From Deltaproteobacteria bacterium (GTDB taxonomy: Bacteria; Myxococcota_A; UBA9160; SZUA-336): 11,587 nt of DNA. Below the pieces are notes generated by a model. The model was given only the letters and a program-made list of their open reading frames with translations. It had not been told where the DNA came from and did no database searches. The stretch is from contig JAUXJB010000028.1 of assembly GCA_030624945.1 (NCBI GenBank), forward strand, positions 1 to 11,587, given 5' to 3'. A program made the translations under genes and the position numbers. Below, piece by piece: positions 1-6,026 of this stretch; the first letter of the stretch is position 1, and each line of letters starts with the position of its first letter.

Positions 1-2
1 CG

Positions 3-425
3 GCCGGGCGGCCGGCGCCCCCGGGCCTCATCGACTACGTGGGTATCCGGGGGACGGAGCCGCCCACCCCCATCCTCGGTGGCCTGGCGGCCTCATCCGG
101 TGAGTCCCCGTACCTGACGCTCCTTCGCCTGCTGACCGGTTTGGCCGAGGTCGCCCCCGCCAGCTGTTTCCGGGCCGCCGCGGGCCTGCTCTTCGGGGGG
201 TCGATCCAGCCTCCTGCGGCCTTTGACCTTCACCTCGTGCTCTCGGACGCCACGCCCAGGCACCGATCCGAGGCGCTCCACCACCTGACCTGGGATCTGG
301 CGCAGGCCTTCCGCACTCGAATCGAGGAAGAGTGGCATCTCCCCAATCCCGTGCGGCAGATCGGCTGTCTCGAGCTAGACGCGAAGCAATTTGAGGGCGC
401 GCTCAGCCTGGTCTGGTCGGTCTGA
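3..425 (+). CDS. C-terminal part of an unrecognised protein (5' end outside window)
   Basis: The frame is open from the left edge to a TGA at 423-425, so at least 140 codons of a longer protein are present. A GTG at 39 is an internal possible start, but the reading is continuous before it, with codons for GLIDYV. Codon third positions are almost all G or C, as in neighbouring genes, which supports real coding. I do not recognise the family. The visible part has a small-residue and leucine-rich stretch (TLLRLLTGLAEVAP), then an acidic and aromatic C-terminal portion with DLHLVLSD and EEWHLPNP, ending in LSLVWSV. No signal peptide or membrane segment can be judged without the N terminus. Its last 23 bases overlap the 3' end of the opposite-strand FIST gene, so the two genes converge. 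Function is unknown. Confidence 0.55.
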   Translation, partial: AGRPAPPGLIDYVGIRGTEPPTPILGGLAASSGESPYLTLLRLLTGLAEVAPASCFRAAAGLLFGGSIQPPAAFDLHLVLSDATPRHRSEALHHLTWDLAQAFRTRIEEEWHLPNPVRQIGCLELDAKQFEGALSLVWSV

Positions 426-1632
426 TCCGTCCGGGCTGCACTGCTGCCCGCCCGGGCTCGCCCTCCCGGAAGATGGCGAACGCGCTCGTGTAGCCGTGCA
501 AGTAGGTGCGTTGCTGGACCGGGCCGATCTCCCCGTTGCCGAAGAAACCCGCTAGCGGCACATCGCCCACGCGCGAGCGAAACGCGCTGCTGTCGTGGTC
601 GGGTGTGCCGTAGAGCCCCACTCCACGGCCGAGGCACGAGAAGAGCAGGGCGCCCCGGGCCTTGTTCGGACCGGGATCGCTGCTGTACCTCGAGAGACAG
701 CGATCGAGATCTTCGGCAGAGGCGACGGCGTCGCGAACGTGAAACTGCACGACCTGCGCGGGCTGGAGCGGAGCGGCCACGGCCAGCGAGCCCTCATTGG
801 GATCGATCCCGATGATGTTCCGGATCAGGAAGTCGCCCTGCCGGTACTCGCCCTGGCCCGCCTCCATCTCGATGCCCAGGAACAGCGAGCTGCGGAAGAG
901 CTTCCGGTCCGCCGGGCTGGCGGACTCGAAAAGCTGCTCGAGGATCTCGATCGCGGGCTGGCCGTCGAGGCGCTGCAGCAGGTTGTCGTGGCAGTGGGTC
1001 ACGAAGAGCGGGCTCCCGATCGGACGGCAGCCCTGGGCGACGACGGGGTCGATGGTCACGTTTCCGGACAAGGCCAGCCCGACCAGACCGGAGCGCCGCA
1101 GCTCCGCTCCCAGCCAGAGCGCGTTCTGGCCGGGCTCACCGCCGCTGGCCAGCCCGCCCACCTTGACGGCCGACGGGTACGCCAGGTCCATGCCCCGGAT
1201 GAGGTGCTCGGTGGGGAAGCGGAAGGGGTCCGCGAGCAGGACGAACTGGGGTTTCCCCTGCGCGTCGATGCCGACCTGATCGTGCCAGCTGGCCGCGTCC
1301 GCGTCGGGTCCGGGCAACGAATCGGCGTCTAACGCAAAAGAATGTATGTCTACACCGGGTAGAGTTGCACCCGCCAGAGCCACTCCCGGACAGGCCTCGA
1401 GCTCGTGACCTCCTCCGATCACGCTGAGCCCGCTGCAGCCGATCAGCGTCGCGCCCGGGAACTTCCGCGCCAGCAGGTCGAGGACCGAGTCGTAGCGCTC
1501 TGCGTGATGGCCCGATGCGAAGAGCGTGACCAGATCGGGCGAGGCGCCGAGAGCGCTGCGCAGCCGCGCGGCGGCATCCTCGGCCGCCGCTTCGGAGCCG
1601 CGTTCCTCGGAGAGAATCGAGGCCCACTTCAT
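403..1632 (-). CDS. FIST-domain sensory protein (FIST N plus FIST C)
   Basis: The 409-residue protein has the features of the FIST family (F-box and intracellular signal transduction). This family of small-ligand-sensing modules is thought from genome context to bind amino acids or similar molecules. The FIST N part covers roughly residues 30-200, with LIGCSG at 63-68 and GCRPIG at 201-206. The FIST C part covers roughly 220-390, with LFSCLGRG at 330-337, GFFGNGEIGPV at 362-372 and YLHGYTSAFAIF at 377-388. There is no signal peptide and no attached kinase, cyclase or chemoreceptor domain, so this is a stand-alone cytoplasmic sensor. The last 20 residues are basic and proline-rich and lie beyond the domain; their codons overlap the converging gene. 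It lies 53 bases downstream of the Lrp/AsnC regulator on the same strand. No clear Shine-Dalgarno precedes the ATG, so the start is the least certain part. Confidence 0.85.
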   Translation of the reverse strand: MKWASILSEERGSEAAAEDAAARLRSALGASPDLVTLFASGHHAERYDSVLDLLARKFPGATLIGCSGLSVIGGGHELEACPGVALAGATLPGVDIHSFALDADSLPGPDADAASWHDQVGIDAQGKPQFVLLADPFRFPTEHLIRGMDLAYPSAVKVGGLASGGEPGQNALWLGAELRRSGLVGLALSGNVTIDPVVAQGCRPIGSPLFVTHCHDNLLQRLDGQPAIEILEQLFESASPADRKLFRSSLFLGIEMEAGQGEYRQGDFLIRNIIGIDPNEGSLAVAAPLQPAQVVQFHVRDAVASAEDLDRCLSRYSSDPGPNKARGALLFSCLGRGVGLYGTPDHDSSAFRSRVGDVPLAGFFGNGEIGPVQQRTYLHGYTSAFAIFREGEPGRAAVQPGRIRPTRPG

Positions 1633-1685
1633 CGTCGGGCATCGTATCGAATCCGCGAGCGCGCGCCCTGCGGACCCGCCCGTTT

Positions 1686-2159
1686 TCAGGGGGAGCGCCC
1701 GGTCAGGCTCTCGAGGGAGAGCCCGGAGGTCTCCTTGAGCGTCGTGAGGACGATCGTCGTCCGTGTGCGGTGCATGCCCGGGATCGTGCCGATCTTCTCG
1801 CGGATCAGCCGTCCCAGTGCATCGCTGTCGGCGACGCGGATCTTGACCAGGTAGCAGTCCTCGCCCGCGATGTAATGGACCTCCTGGATCTCCGGAATCT
1901 CCGTCAGGGCGGCCCCGGAGTTCATCTCGTTCACCGGCTCCAGAGCGGTGACGAACGCGAACGCCGTCAGGCCCAGTCCGATGGCCTGGGGATCGAGGCG
2001 CGCCTCGTACGCCCGGATCGCCCCCTTCGCCTCCAGCTTTCGTATGCGTTCCAGGATGGCCGATGGTGCCATGCCCATGCGGCGCGCGATCTCGGCATTC
2101 GACGTGCGACCATGGGACTGCAGAATCGACAGTATTTCTGCATCTCGATCGTCGAACAT
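1686..2159 (-). CDS. Lrp/AsnC-family transcriptional regulator
   Basis: The 157-residue protein matches the family's usual length and layout. An N-terminal winged helix-turn-helix lies at about residues 5-50 (D-A-E-I-L-S-I-L-Q, then TSNAEIARRMGM followed by the recognition helix SAILERIRKLEAKGAI). A ligand-binding and oligomerisation RAM domain spans about 64-142, with the family GEDCYLVKI strand at 99-107 and a terminal RTTIVLTTLKET strand. Members bind DNA as dimers to octamers and usually respond to amino acids. The gene lies 27 bases after the yqeY-like gene and 53 bases before the FIST gene, all on the minus strand. A perfect 7-bp dyad directly abuts its ATG, which could be an autoregulatory site. 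The final 12 or so residues are beyond the domain. The target amino acid cannot be told from sequence. Confidence 0.92.
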   Translation of the reverse strand: MFDDRDAEILSILQSHGRTSNAEIARRMGMAPSAILERIRKLEAKGAIRAYEARLDPQAIGLGLTAFAFVTALEPVNEMNSGAALTEIPEIQEVHYIAGEDCYLVKIRVADSDALGRLIREKIGTIPGMHRTRTTIVLTTLKETSGLSLESLTGRSP

Positions 2160-2177
2160 TCCAGGGAATCCCCTGGA
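2160..2177. promoter_or_regulatory. Perfect dyad abutting the Lrp start codon (possible operator or RNA hairpin)
   Basis: TCCAGGG (2160-2166), AATC, CCCTGGA (2171-2177) form a perfect 7-bp inverted repeat with a 4-base centre. It fills most of the 27-base gap between yqeY-like and lrp-like. On the lrp mRNA it would fold immediately before the AUG, and the only Shine-Dalgarno-like run (AGGGG) lies inside it. It could be a binding site for the Lrp-type protein itself or a translation-limiting hairpin. Either role is inferred. Confidence 0.45.
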
Positions 2178-2186
2178 TCGAGATGA

Positions 2187-2660
2187 TTATTCGCTGGCGG
2201 GAGCGGGGTCAAGCTCTTTCAGCAGCTCGCTCGCGATCTGGCGGGCGAGCCCACCGTCCACCTCGCCCCGGTGGGCCTTCATCAGGGTCCCCATCACCTT
2301 TCCGAGGTCTCCGGAGCTGGCCGCTCCGGTCGCGGAGATGGCCTCCTCGAGCCAGGTGCGCGTGGTGGGCTGGTCCGCCAGGCTGGGCAGGTAGCCCTGG
2401 ATCAGCTCGAGCTCGGCTCGCTCGGCGGCCGCCTGCTCGAGCCGCCCCGCTCCCTCGAAGGCCTCGATGCTCTCGCGCCGTTGCTTCTCGAGCCGCCGCA
2501 GCAGCGGGACGCACTGTTCGTCCGAGAGACTCTCGGAGTTGTCCTCCTTCGTGCGGGTGAGGAAGATCGCGCGGATCCCGCGCAGGGCGGACAACCTCGC
2601 CTTTTGTCGGCTGCGCATCGCATCCTTCATGTGCTCCGCCACGTCCTCGAAGATCGGCAT
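2187..2660 (-). CDS. yqeY: GatB/YqeY domain-containing protein
   Basis: The 157-residue protein aligns by eye with the stand-alone YqeY family. That family resembles the C-terminal tail domain of the GatB subunit of the tRNA-dependent amidotransferase. Visible family features are the N-terminal helix with MKDAMRSRQKARLSALRGI (residues 11-29), the central ERAELELIQGYLP (about 80-92), and the C-terminal GDLGKVMGTLMKAHRGEVDGGLA (about 117-139). The exact cellular role of YqeY is not settled; a link to tRNA or translation is assumed from the GatB similarity. A strong Shine-Dalgarno (GGAAGGAG, complement of 2668-2675) lies 7 bases before the ATG and fixes the start. It is the first gene of a possible three-gene minus-strand run. 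The usual rpsU or dnaG neighbours are absent. A palindromic repeat begins only 26 bases upstream of its start codon. Confidence 0.9.
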   Translation of the reverse strand: MPIFEDVAEHMKDAMRSRQKARLSALRGIRAIFLTRTKEDNSESLSDEQCVPLLRRLEKQRRESIEAFEGAGRLEQAAAERAELELIQGYLPSLADQPTTRTWLEEAISATGAASSGDLGKVMGTLMKAHRGEVDGGLARQIASELLKELDPAPASE

Positions 2661-2686
2661 GGATGGCTCCTTCCGGGTGCGCGGCT

Positions 2687-2806
2687 AGTGTCCTGTTCCG
2701 GGAGTTCCGACGCAATTCTCGCGGCCGAGGCGCCGGGCTCGCAAGGCGCGCGAGCGCGGATGCATCGGCCGTCGAGAATGCGAGCGCACTCCCGGAACAG
2801 GACACT
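2687..2806. repeat. 120-bp palindromic element with 19-bp terminal inverted repeats (MITE/REP-like)
   Basis: The ends are perfect inverted repeats: AGTGTCCTGTTCCGGGAGT at 2687-2705 and its reverse complement at 2788-2806. The pairing continues inward imperfectly. CGCAATTCTCG on the left matches CGCATTCTCG on the right arm's complement with one base missing, then CGGCCGA matches on both arms. The centre contains CTCGC and GCGAG around a short loop, so the whole element can fold into one long hairpin. It contains no convincing gene. It lies between the divergent yqeY-like and lipoprotein genes. No clear target-site duplication is visible, though TA occurs near both ends. Only one copy is present in the window, so its repetitive nature in the genome is inferred from its form. 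Confidence 0.7.
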
Positions 2807-2891
2807 TGCTTAGAGTTCGCGTGGGGGCGGCGCGAGCTCCGAGTGATCGCGCGCTGGACCGCGCGTCGAAGCTGGACAACAGTCTCGATGG

Positions 2892-4058
2892 ATGAACGGC
2901 GTCGAACGAGGGATCCGCGCCCGGCGCGCAGCGCTGCTCCTCGGGCTCGTGCTGCTGGGCTGCGCAGCCGAGCCGCCCCGCCCCCGGCGCGTCGACACCG
3001 AGACCTATCGCGCCGCGCCCGCGAACCGCGGCGCCGAGCGTTACTCGGCCTGGTTCGCGGACTCCGGCGGAGGGGTGCTCTACTTTGGCCTCAGTCCCTT
3101 CTGGGAGCTCTGGTGGGCGGGCGACGGGGATGCGCTGGGCGACCTGCGCGAGCCGGGCGATCATCTGATCGGCCGCTTCGATCTGGCCGCAGGGCGTTTT
3201 CTCGCCCCCTTGCGGGTACGGGACGCGTCTCTGGATGTGCGCGCTTCGGTGTGGGACGTATTGGCTCACTCGAATGGGCGCATCTACTACACGACCTTCT
3301 TCGAGGAGTTCGGCTGGGTCGAACCCGAGAGCGGCGTGCTGCGTCACATCGAGGGGCTCGGGGTCGGCCTGAACGAGCTCGCCGAGGGTCCGGCCGGAGA
3401 TCTGTACGTCACGCGCTACTCGACGGCACCGCGCGGCGTCGGCGACCGCTCGGGATCGTTGCTGGTCCTGACACCGGATGGTGACGTGCTGCGAGAGACC
3501 CACTTCGAGGGCGGACCGGGAGAGGTCATCGCACCCAAGAGCGTCGCGGTCGATCCGGAGAGCGGGGAATGCTGGTTGACCGCGGACGTGTTCGCGTCCG
3601 ACGGAAGCGTGGGTCACGGCGTCTTGCATGTCGATGCCTCGGGTCGCGTCCTCGCCCGGCGCCGGTCCGCTCCCGAGCTGCTCTTCGCCCGCTTTGACGG
3701 GCGTGGTCGCGGCTACTTCGTCGAGGACGTCGGCGGGACGCTGCGGTTGCGCATCACGGAGGGCGGGCGCGACCGGAGCTCGCTCGAGCTGGGTCCGCGC
3801 CGGCCGCTCGACTACGCGCAGGACATCCAGATCGCCCGCGACTCGACGGCCGTGATCGCGTTCTGGTCGGGGCGTGTCGACCTCGTGCGTCTGGTGGGCG
3901 ACGAGCTCACTCACCGGGTCATCCAGCTCGAGAAGCCCCGCGAGTGCGCGCCGCCGCGCGGGCGCTCGCTGGTCTACAGCGCGGTCCTGTGGGAAGATCG
4001 TGTGTACGCGACGCTCACCTGTGGCGCCGCGATTCTCGCGGCGGACCTCGGGGAGTAG
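2892..4058 (+). CDS. Predicted lipoprotein, likely beta-propeller fold, function unknown
   Basis: The 388-residue protein opens with a lipoprotein signal: arginines at 6, 9, 11 and 12, a hydrophobic core, then the lipobox L21-L22-G23-C24, so C24 should be lipidated after export. The mature part is rich in short beta-strand units with turn motifs such as NGRIYYT, AGDLYVTRY, SGECWLTADVF and GRGYFVEDV. These are spaced like the blades of a beta-propeller (NHL, SMP-30 or YncE-like). I cannot name a specific family or catalytic residues. The tail GRSLVYSAVLWEDRVYATLTCGAAILA keeps the same pattern. The ATG at 2892 lacks a clear Shine-Dalgarno but gives a complete signal peptide. It is followed after 3 bases, in the same frame, by the selenoprotein gene, so the two are probably co-transcribed. 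Confidence 0.75.
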   Translation: MNGVERGIRARRAALLLGLVLLGCAAEPPRPRRVDTETYRAAPANRGAERYSAWFADSGGGVLYFGLSPFWELWWAGDGDALGDLREPGDHLIGRFDLAAGRFLAPLRVRDASLDVRASVWDVLAHSNGRIYYTTFFEEFGWVEPESGVLRHIEGLGVGLNELAEGPAGDLYVTRYSTAPRGVGDRSGSLLVLTPDGDVLRETHFEGGPGEVIAPKSVAVDPESGECWLTADVFASDGSVGHGVLHVDASGRVLARRRSAPELLFARFDGRGRGYFVEDVGGTLRLRITEGGRDRSSLELGPRRPLDYAQDIQIARDSTAVIAFWSGRVDLVRLVGDELTHRVIQLEKPRECAPPRGRSLVYSAVLWEDRVYATLTCGAAILAADLGE

Positions 4059-4061
4059 GGC

Positions 4062-4796
4062 GTGGGAGAGCTCGCGGAGTTTCCCTTCGGGTGGAGGGTC
4101 TTCCTCAGGACCTATCCCTGGCGACGCGTCGACCCCGTCCCCTGGACGCCGCTGTCCAAGCCCCTCTCGGAGTGCCGGCTCGCCCTGGTCTCGAGCGCGG
4201 GGTTCGTGCTCCCCGACCAGCCGCGCTTCGACGAGTCCATACGGGGTGGCGATCCGAGCTTTCGCGAGATCCCCTCGGACGTCGAGGTCTCCGAGCTGGT
4301 CGAGACCCACCGGAGCGCGCTCTTCGACCACGGGGGACTGGCTCGCGATCCCAACCTGGCGCTCCCGGTGGAGCGCGCCCGCGAGCTCCTGGAGTGCGGC
4401 CGGATCGGCTCGCTGGGCCGCGTCCACCTGTCCTTCATGGGGAGCATCACGGCGCCGGGTCGGCTCACCCGCCAGACCGCCCCGGAGGCCGCCGCCCGCC
4501 TGGCGCGCGACGGGGTGGACGTGGCCCTGCTCGTTCCGGTCTGACCCATGTGCAACCAGGCGGTCTGCCTGGTCGCGGCCGAGCTCGAACGTCACGCGAT
4601 CTCGACCGTGGCGATCCAGCTGCTCCGGCACGTGGCCGAGCGCGTTCGGCCACCGCGGGCCCTGTTCGTGCCGTTTCGCCACGGCTACCCCCTCGACGCG
4701 CCGGGCGAGCCCCGGCGTCAGCACGCGGTCATCGAGGCGGCCCTCGAGATGCTTGAGGACCCCGATCTCGAGGCGCCCGCGCTGCGCGATTACTGA
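4062..4796 (+). CDS. GrdB/PrdB-family selenoprotein (in-frame TGA read as Sec161)
   Basis: The frame runs from GTG at 4062 to an in-frame TGA at 4542-4544 and then to TGA at 4794-4796. Read through, it encodes 244 residues, close to the length of the D-proline reductase subunit PrdB. It belongs to the glycine/sarcosine/betaine/D-proline reductase selenoprotein B family. Family features before the TGA are PLSECRLALVSSAG (34-47), GDPSFREIP (63-71), DPNLALPVERAREL (96-109), HLSFMGSI (122-129) and GVDVALLVPV (151-160). Then come Sec161-P-M-C164-N-Q and, later, PRALFVPFRHGYPLDAPG. Family members I recall have CPxCHQ at the same place, so the TGA sits on the redox residue. A SECIS-like hairpin follows. 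GGGGAG at 4050-4055 supports the GTG start. No proline or glycine reductase partners are nearby, so the substrate is unknown. A nonsense mutation is the alternative, but the hairpin and intact downstream frame argue against it. Confidence 0.88.
4542..4544 (+). other. TGA selenocysteine codon
   Basis: This TGA interrupts an otherwise continuous frame of uniform high-GC3 codon use. It falls at the first position of a Sec-X-X-Cys motif (U-P-M-C). The gene's true stop is also TGA (4794-4796), but I see no comparable hairpin right after it, which would let the two be told apart. Confidence 0.85.
4555..4573 (+). promoter_or_regulatory. Bacterial SECIS element
   Basis: ACCAGGC (4555-4561), loop GGTCT (4562-4566) and GCCTGGT (4567-4573) form a perfect 7-bp stem with a 5-base loop. 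Ten bases separate it from the TGA, matching the roughly 11-base spacing known for E. coli fdhF. The GGUCU loop is the same as the core of the fdhF apical loop, where the G and U are contacted by SelB. The stem can extend by two more pairs (GC/GC) past an A-C mismatch. The hairpin lies within the coding sequence, as usual in bacteria. Confidence 0.85.
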
Positions 4797-4824
4797 ATCG
4801 TCGGAACACCGCGCTGTCGGCTGC

Positions 4825-4854
4825 TTGAACGCGCGTCGCCGAAAATACGACAAT
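4825..4854 (+). promoter_or_regulatory. Weak candidate sigma-70 promoter before the acyl-CoA dehydrogenase
   Basis: TTGAAC (4825-4830) and GACAAT (4849-4854) are separated by 18 bases. Each matches 4 of 6 consensus positions. The region is locally AT-richer than its surroundings, and the start codon is 18 bases beyond the -10 match. The gene could equally be read from upstream. Confidence 0.3.
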
Positions 4855-4871
4855 CGGGCCGGGAGGACCGG

Positions 4872-6026
4872 ATGCGGCGCGACATCTTCAGCGAGGAGCA
4901 CGAGCTCTTCCGCAGCCAGTTTCGACGCTTCGCGGCAGCGGAGATCGAGCCGCGCATAGCGGAGTGGAACGCCCGCGGCATGAGCGACCGCGCCAGCTGG
5001 CGGCGCATGGGCCAGGAGGGGTTTCTCGGCGCGGCGGCGCCCGAGGCCTACGGAGGAGCCGGCGCGGACTTCCTCTACGACGCGATCGTCATGGAGGAGC
5101 TCGCCTATATGCGGGCGCACGCGCTGATGATGTCCCTCCACTCCGACATCTGCGTGCCCTACATCGTGACCTACGGCACGGAGGAGCAGAAGGAGCGCTA
5201 TCTGCCCGGGGCCATCGCCGGAGAGATCCTGATGGGCATCGCCATGACGGAGCCAGGCACTGGCTCGGATCTCGCGAACGTGCAGACCGCGGCGATCCGG
5301 AACGGGGACGAGTACGTGATCAACGGCTCGAAGACCTTCATCTCCAACGGTCAGATCGGAGACCTCTTCGTGGTCGTGGCCAAGACCGATCCGGCGGCCC
5401 AGCCACCGCATCGCGGGATCAGCCTGCTGCTGGTGGAGGCCAGCGCCCCGGGATTCGCGCGCGGTCGCAGACTCGACAAGTTGGGATTGACGGGGCAGGA
5501 CACGAGCGAGCTCTTCTTTCAGGACTGCCGGGTTCCGGTCGGGAACCTGCTCGGCGACGTGGAGGGCCGCGGGTTCTACCAGCTGATGGAGAGCTTGCAG
5601 CAGGAGCGCCTGTGCATCGCGGTGAGCTCGATCGCCTCGTGCCGCCGGTCGCTGGATGACACGGTCCGGTACGTGAAGGAGCGCAAGGCGTTCGGGCAGT
5701 CGATCGCCGGGTTTCAGAACACCCAGTTCAAGCTCGCGGAGATGGCGACGGAGGTGGAGGTGGGTCAGGCCTTTGTGGATCGCCTGCTCGTCGCCCACGT
5801 TCGTGGCGACGAGATCGTCTCCGAAGCCAGCATGGGCAAGTGGTGGGCTTCGGATCTCCAGAAGCGGGTTGCCGGCGACTGCCTGCAGCTCCACGGCGGC
5901 TACGGCTACATGAAGGAGACCCCGATCTCGACGGATTACGCGGATGCCGCGGTCCAGTCGATCTACGCGGGTACGAACGAGATCATGAAGCTGATCATCG
6001 CGCGCCGCATGGGTCTCGAGGGCTAG
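4872..6026 (+). CDS. Acyl-CoA dehydrogenase, long-chain/isovaleryl type by active-site position
   Basis: The 384-residue FAD flavoenzyme would introduce the 2,3 double bond into an acyl-CoA and pass electrons to electron-transfer flavoprotein. Family features appear in order: N-terminal helical part with FLGAAAPEAYGGAGADF (51-67), the FAD/substrate motif MGIAMTEPGTGSDL (121-134), INGSKTFISNG (150-160), the FGQSIAGFQNTQFKLAEM segment (274-291), and LQLHGGYGYMKETPI (338-352). At the medium- and short-chain catalytic position the usual YEGT is YAGT (A366). A glutamate is present at E245 in LQQERL, where LCAD and isovaleryl-CoA dehydrogenase carry their base. So this is probably a long-chain or branched-chain type enzyme. 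A strong GGGAGGA at 4861-4867 fixes the ATG. Its stop overlaps the stop of the convergent cbpM-like gene. The exact substrate is unknown. Confidence 0.95.
   Translation: MRRDIFSEEHELFRSQFRRFAAAEIEPRIAEWNARGMSDRASWRRMGQEGFLGAAAPEAYGGAGADFLYDAIVMEELAYMRAHALMMSLHSDICVPYIVTYGTEEQKERYLPGAIAGEILMGIAMTEPGTGSDLANVQTAAIRNGDEYVINGSKTFISNGQIGDLFVVVAKTDPAAQPPHRGISLLLVEASAPGFARGRRLDKLGLTGQDTSELFFQDCRVPVGNLLGDVEGRGFYQLMESLQQERLCIAVSSIASCRRSLDDTVRYVKERKAFGQSIAGFQNTQFKLAEMATEVEVGQAFVDRLLVAHVRGDEIVSEASMGKWWASDLQKRVAGDCLQLHGGYGYMKETPISTDYADAAVQSIYAGTNEIMKLIIARRMGLEG

Noticed and set aside
595..1332. A 245-codon plus-strand open frame inside the FIST gene.
   Set aside because: Its translation has no family features, whereas the minus-strand frame has clear FIST motifs.
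4056..4058. Read-through of the lipoprotein's TAG to fuse it to the selenoprotein, since both are in the same frame.
   Set aside because: The selenoprotein has its own GTG start with a Shine-Dalgarno, matches its family from near its start, and a lipoprotein fused to a cytoplasmic redox domain is not expected.
4062..4544. The selenoprotein gene as a pseudogene broken by a nonsense mutation.
   Set aside because: The TGA sits exactly at the redox residue, is followed by a SECIS-like hairpin at the right distance, and the downstream frame is intact with normal codon use.
4548..4796. A separate 82-residue gene starting at ATG 4548.
   Set aside because: It is in the same frame as the upstream part, has no ribosome site, and begins in the middle of a family-conserved motif. 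It is the C-terminal half of the selenoprotein.
2685..5894. A 1069-codon open frame on the minus strand opposite the lipoprotein, selenoprotein and most of the acyl-CoA dehydrogenase gene.
   Set aside because: It is an antisense shadow of high-GC3 coding sequence. Its translation is low in complexity, rich in R, H, L, D and E, has no recognisable domain, and runs against three well-supported genes.
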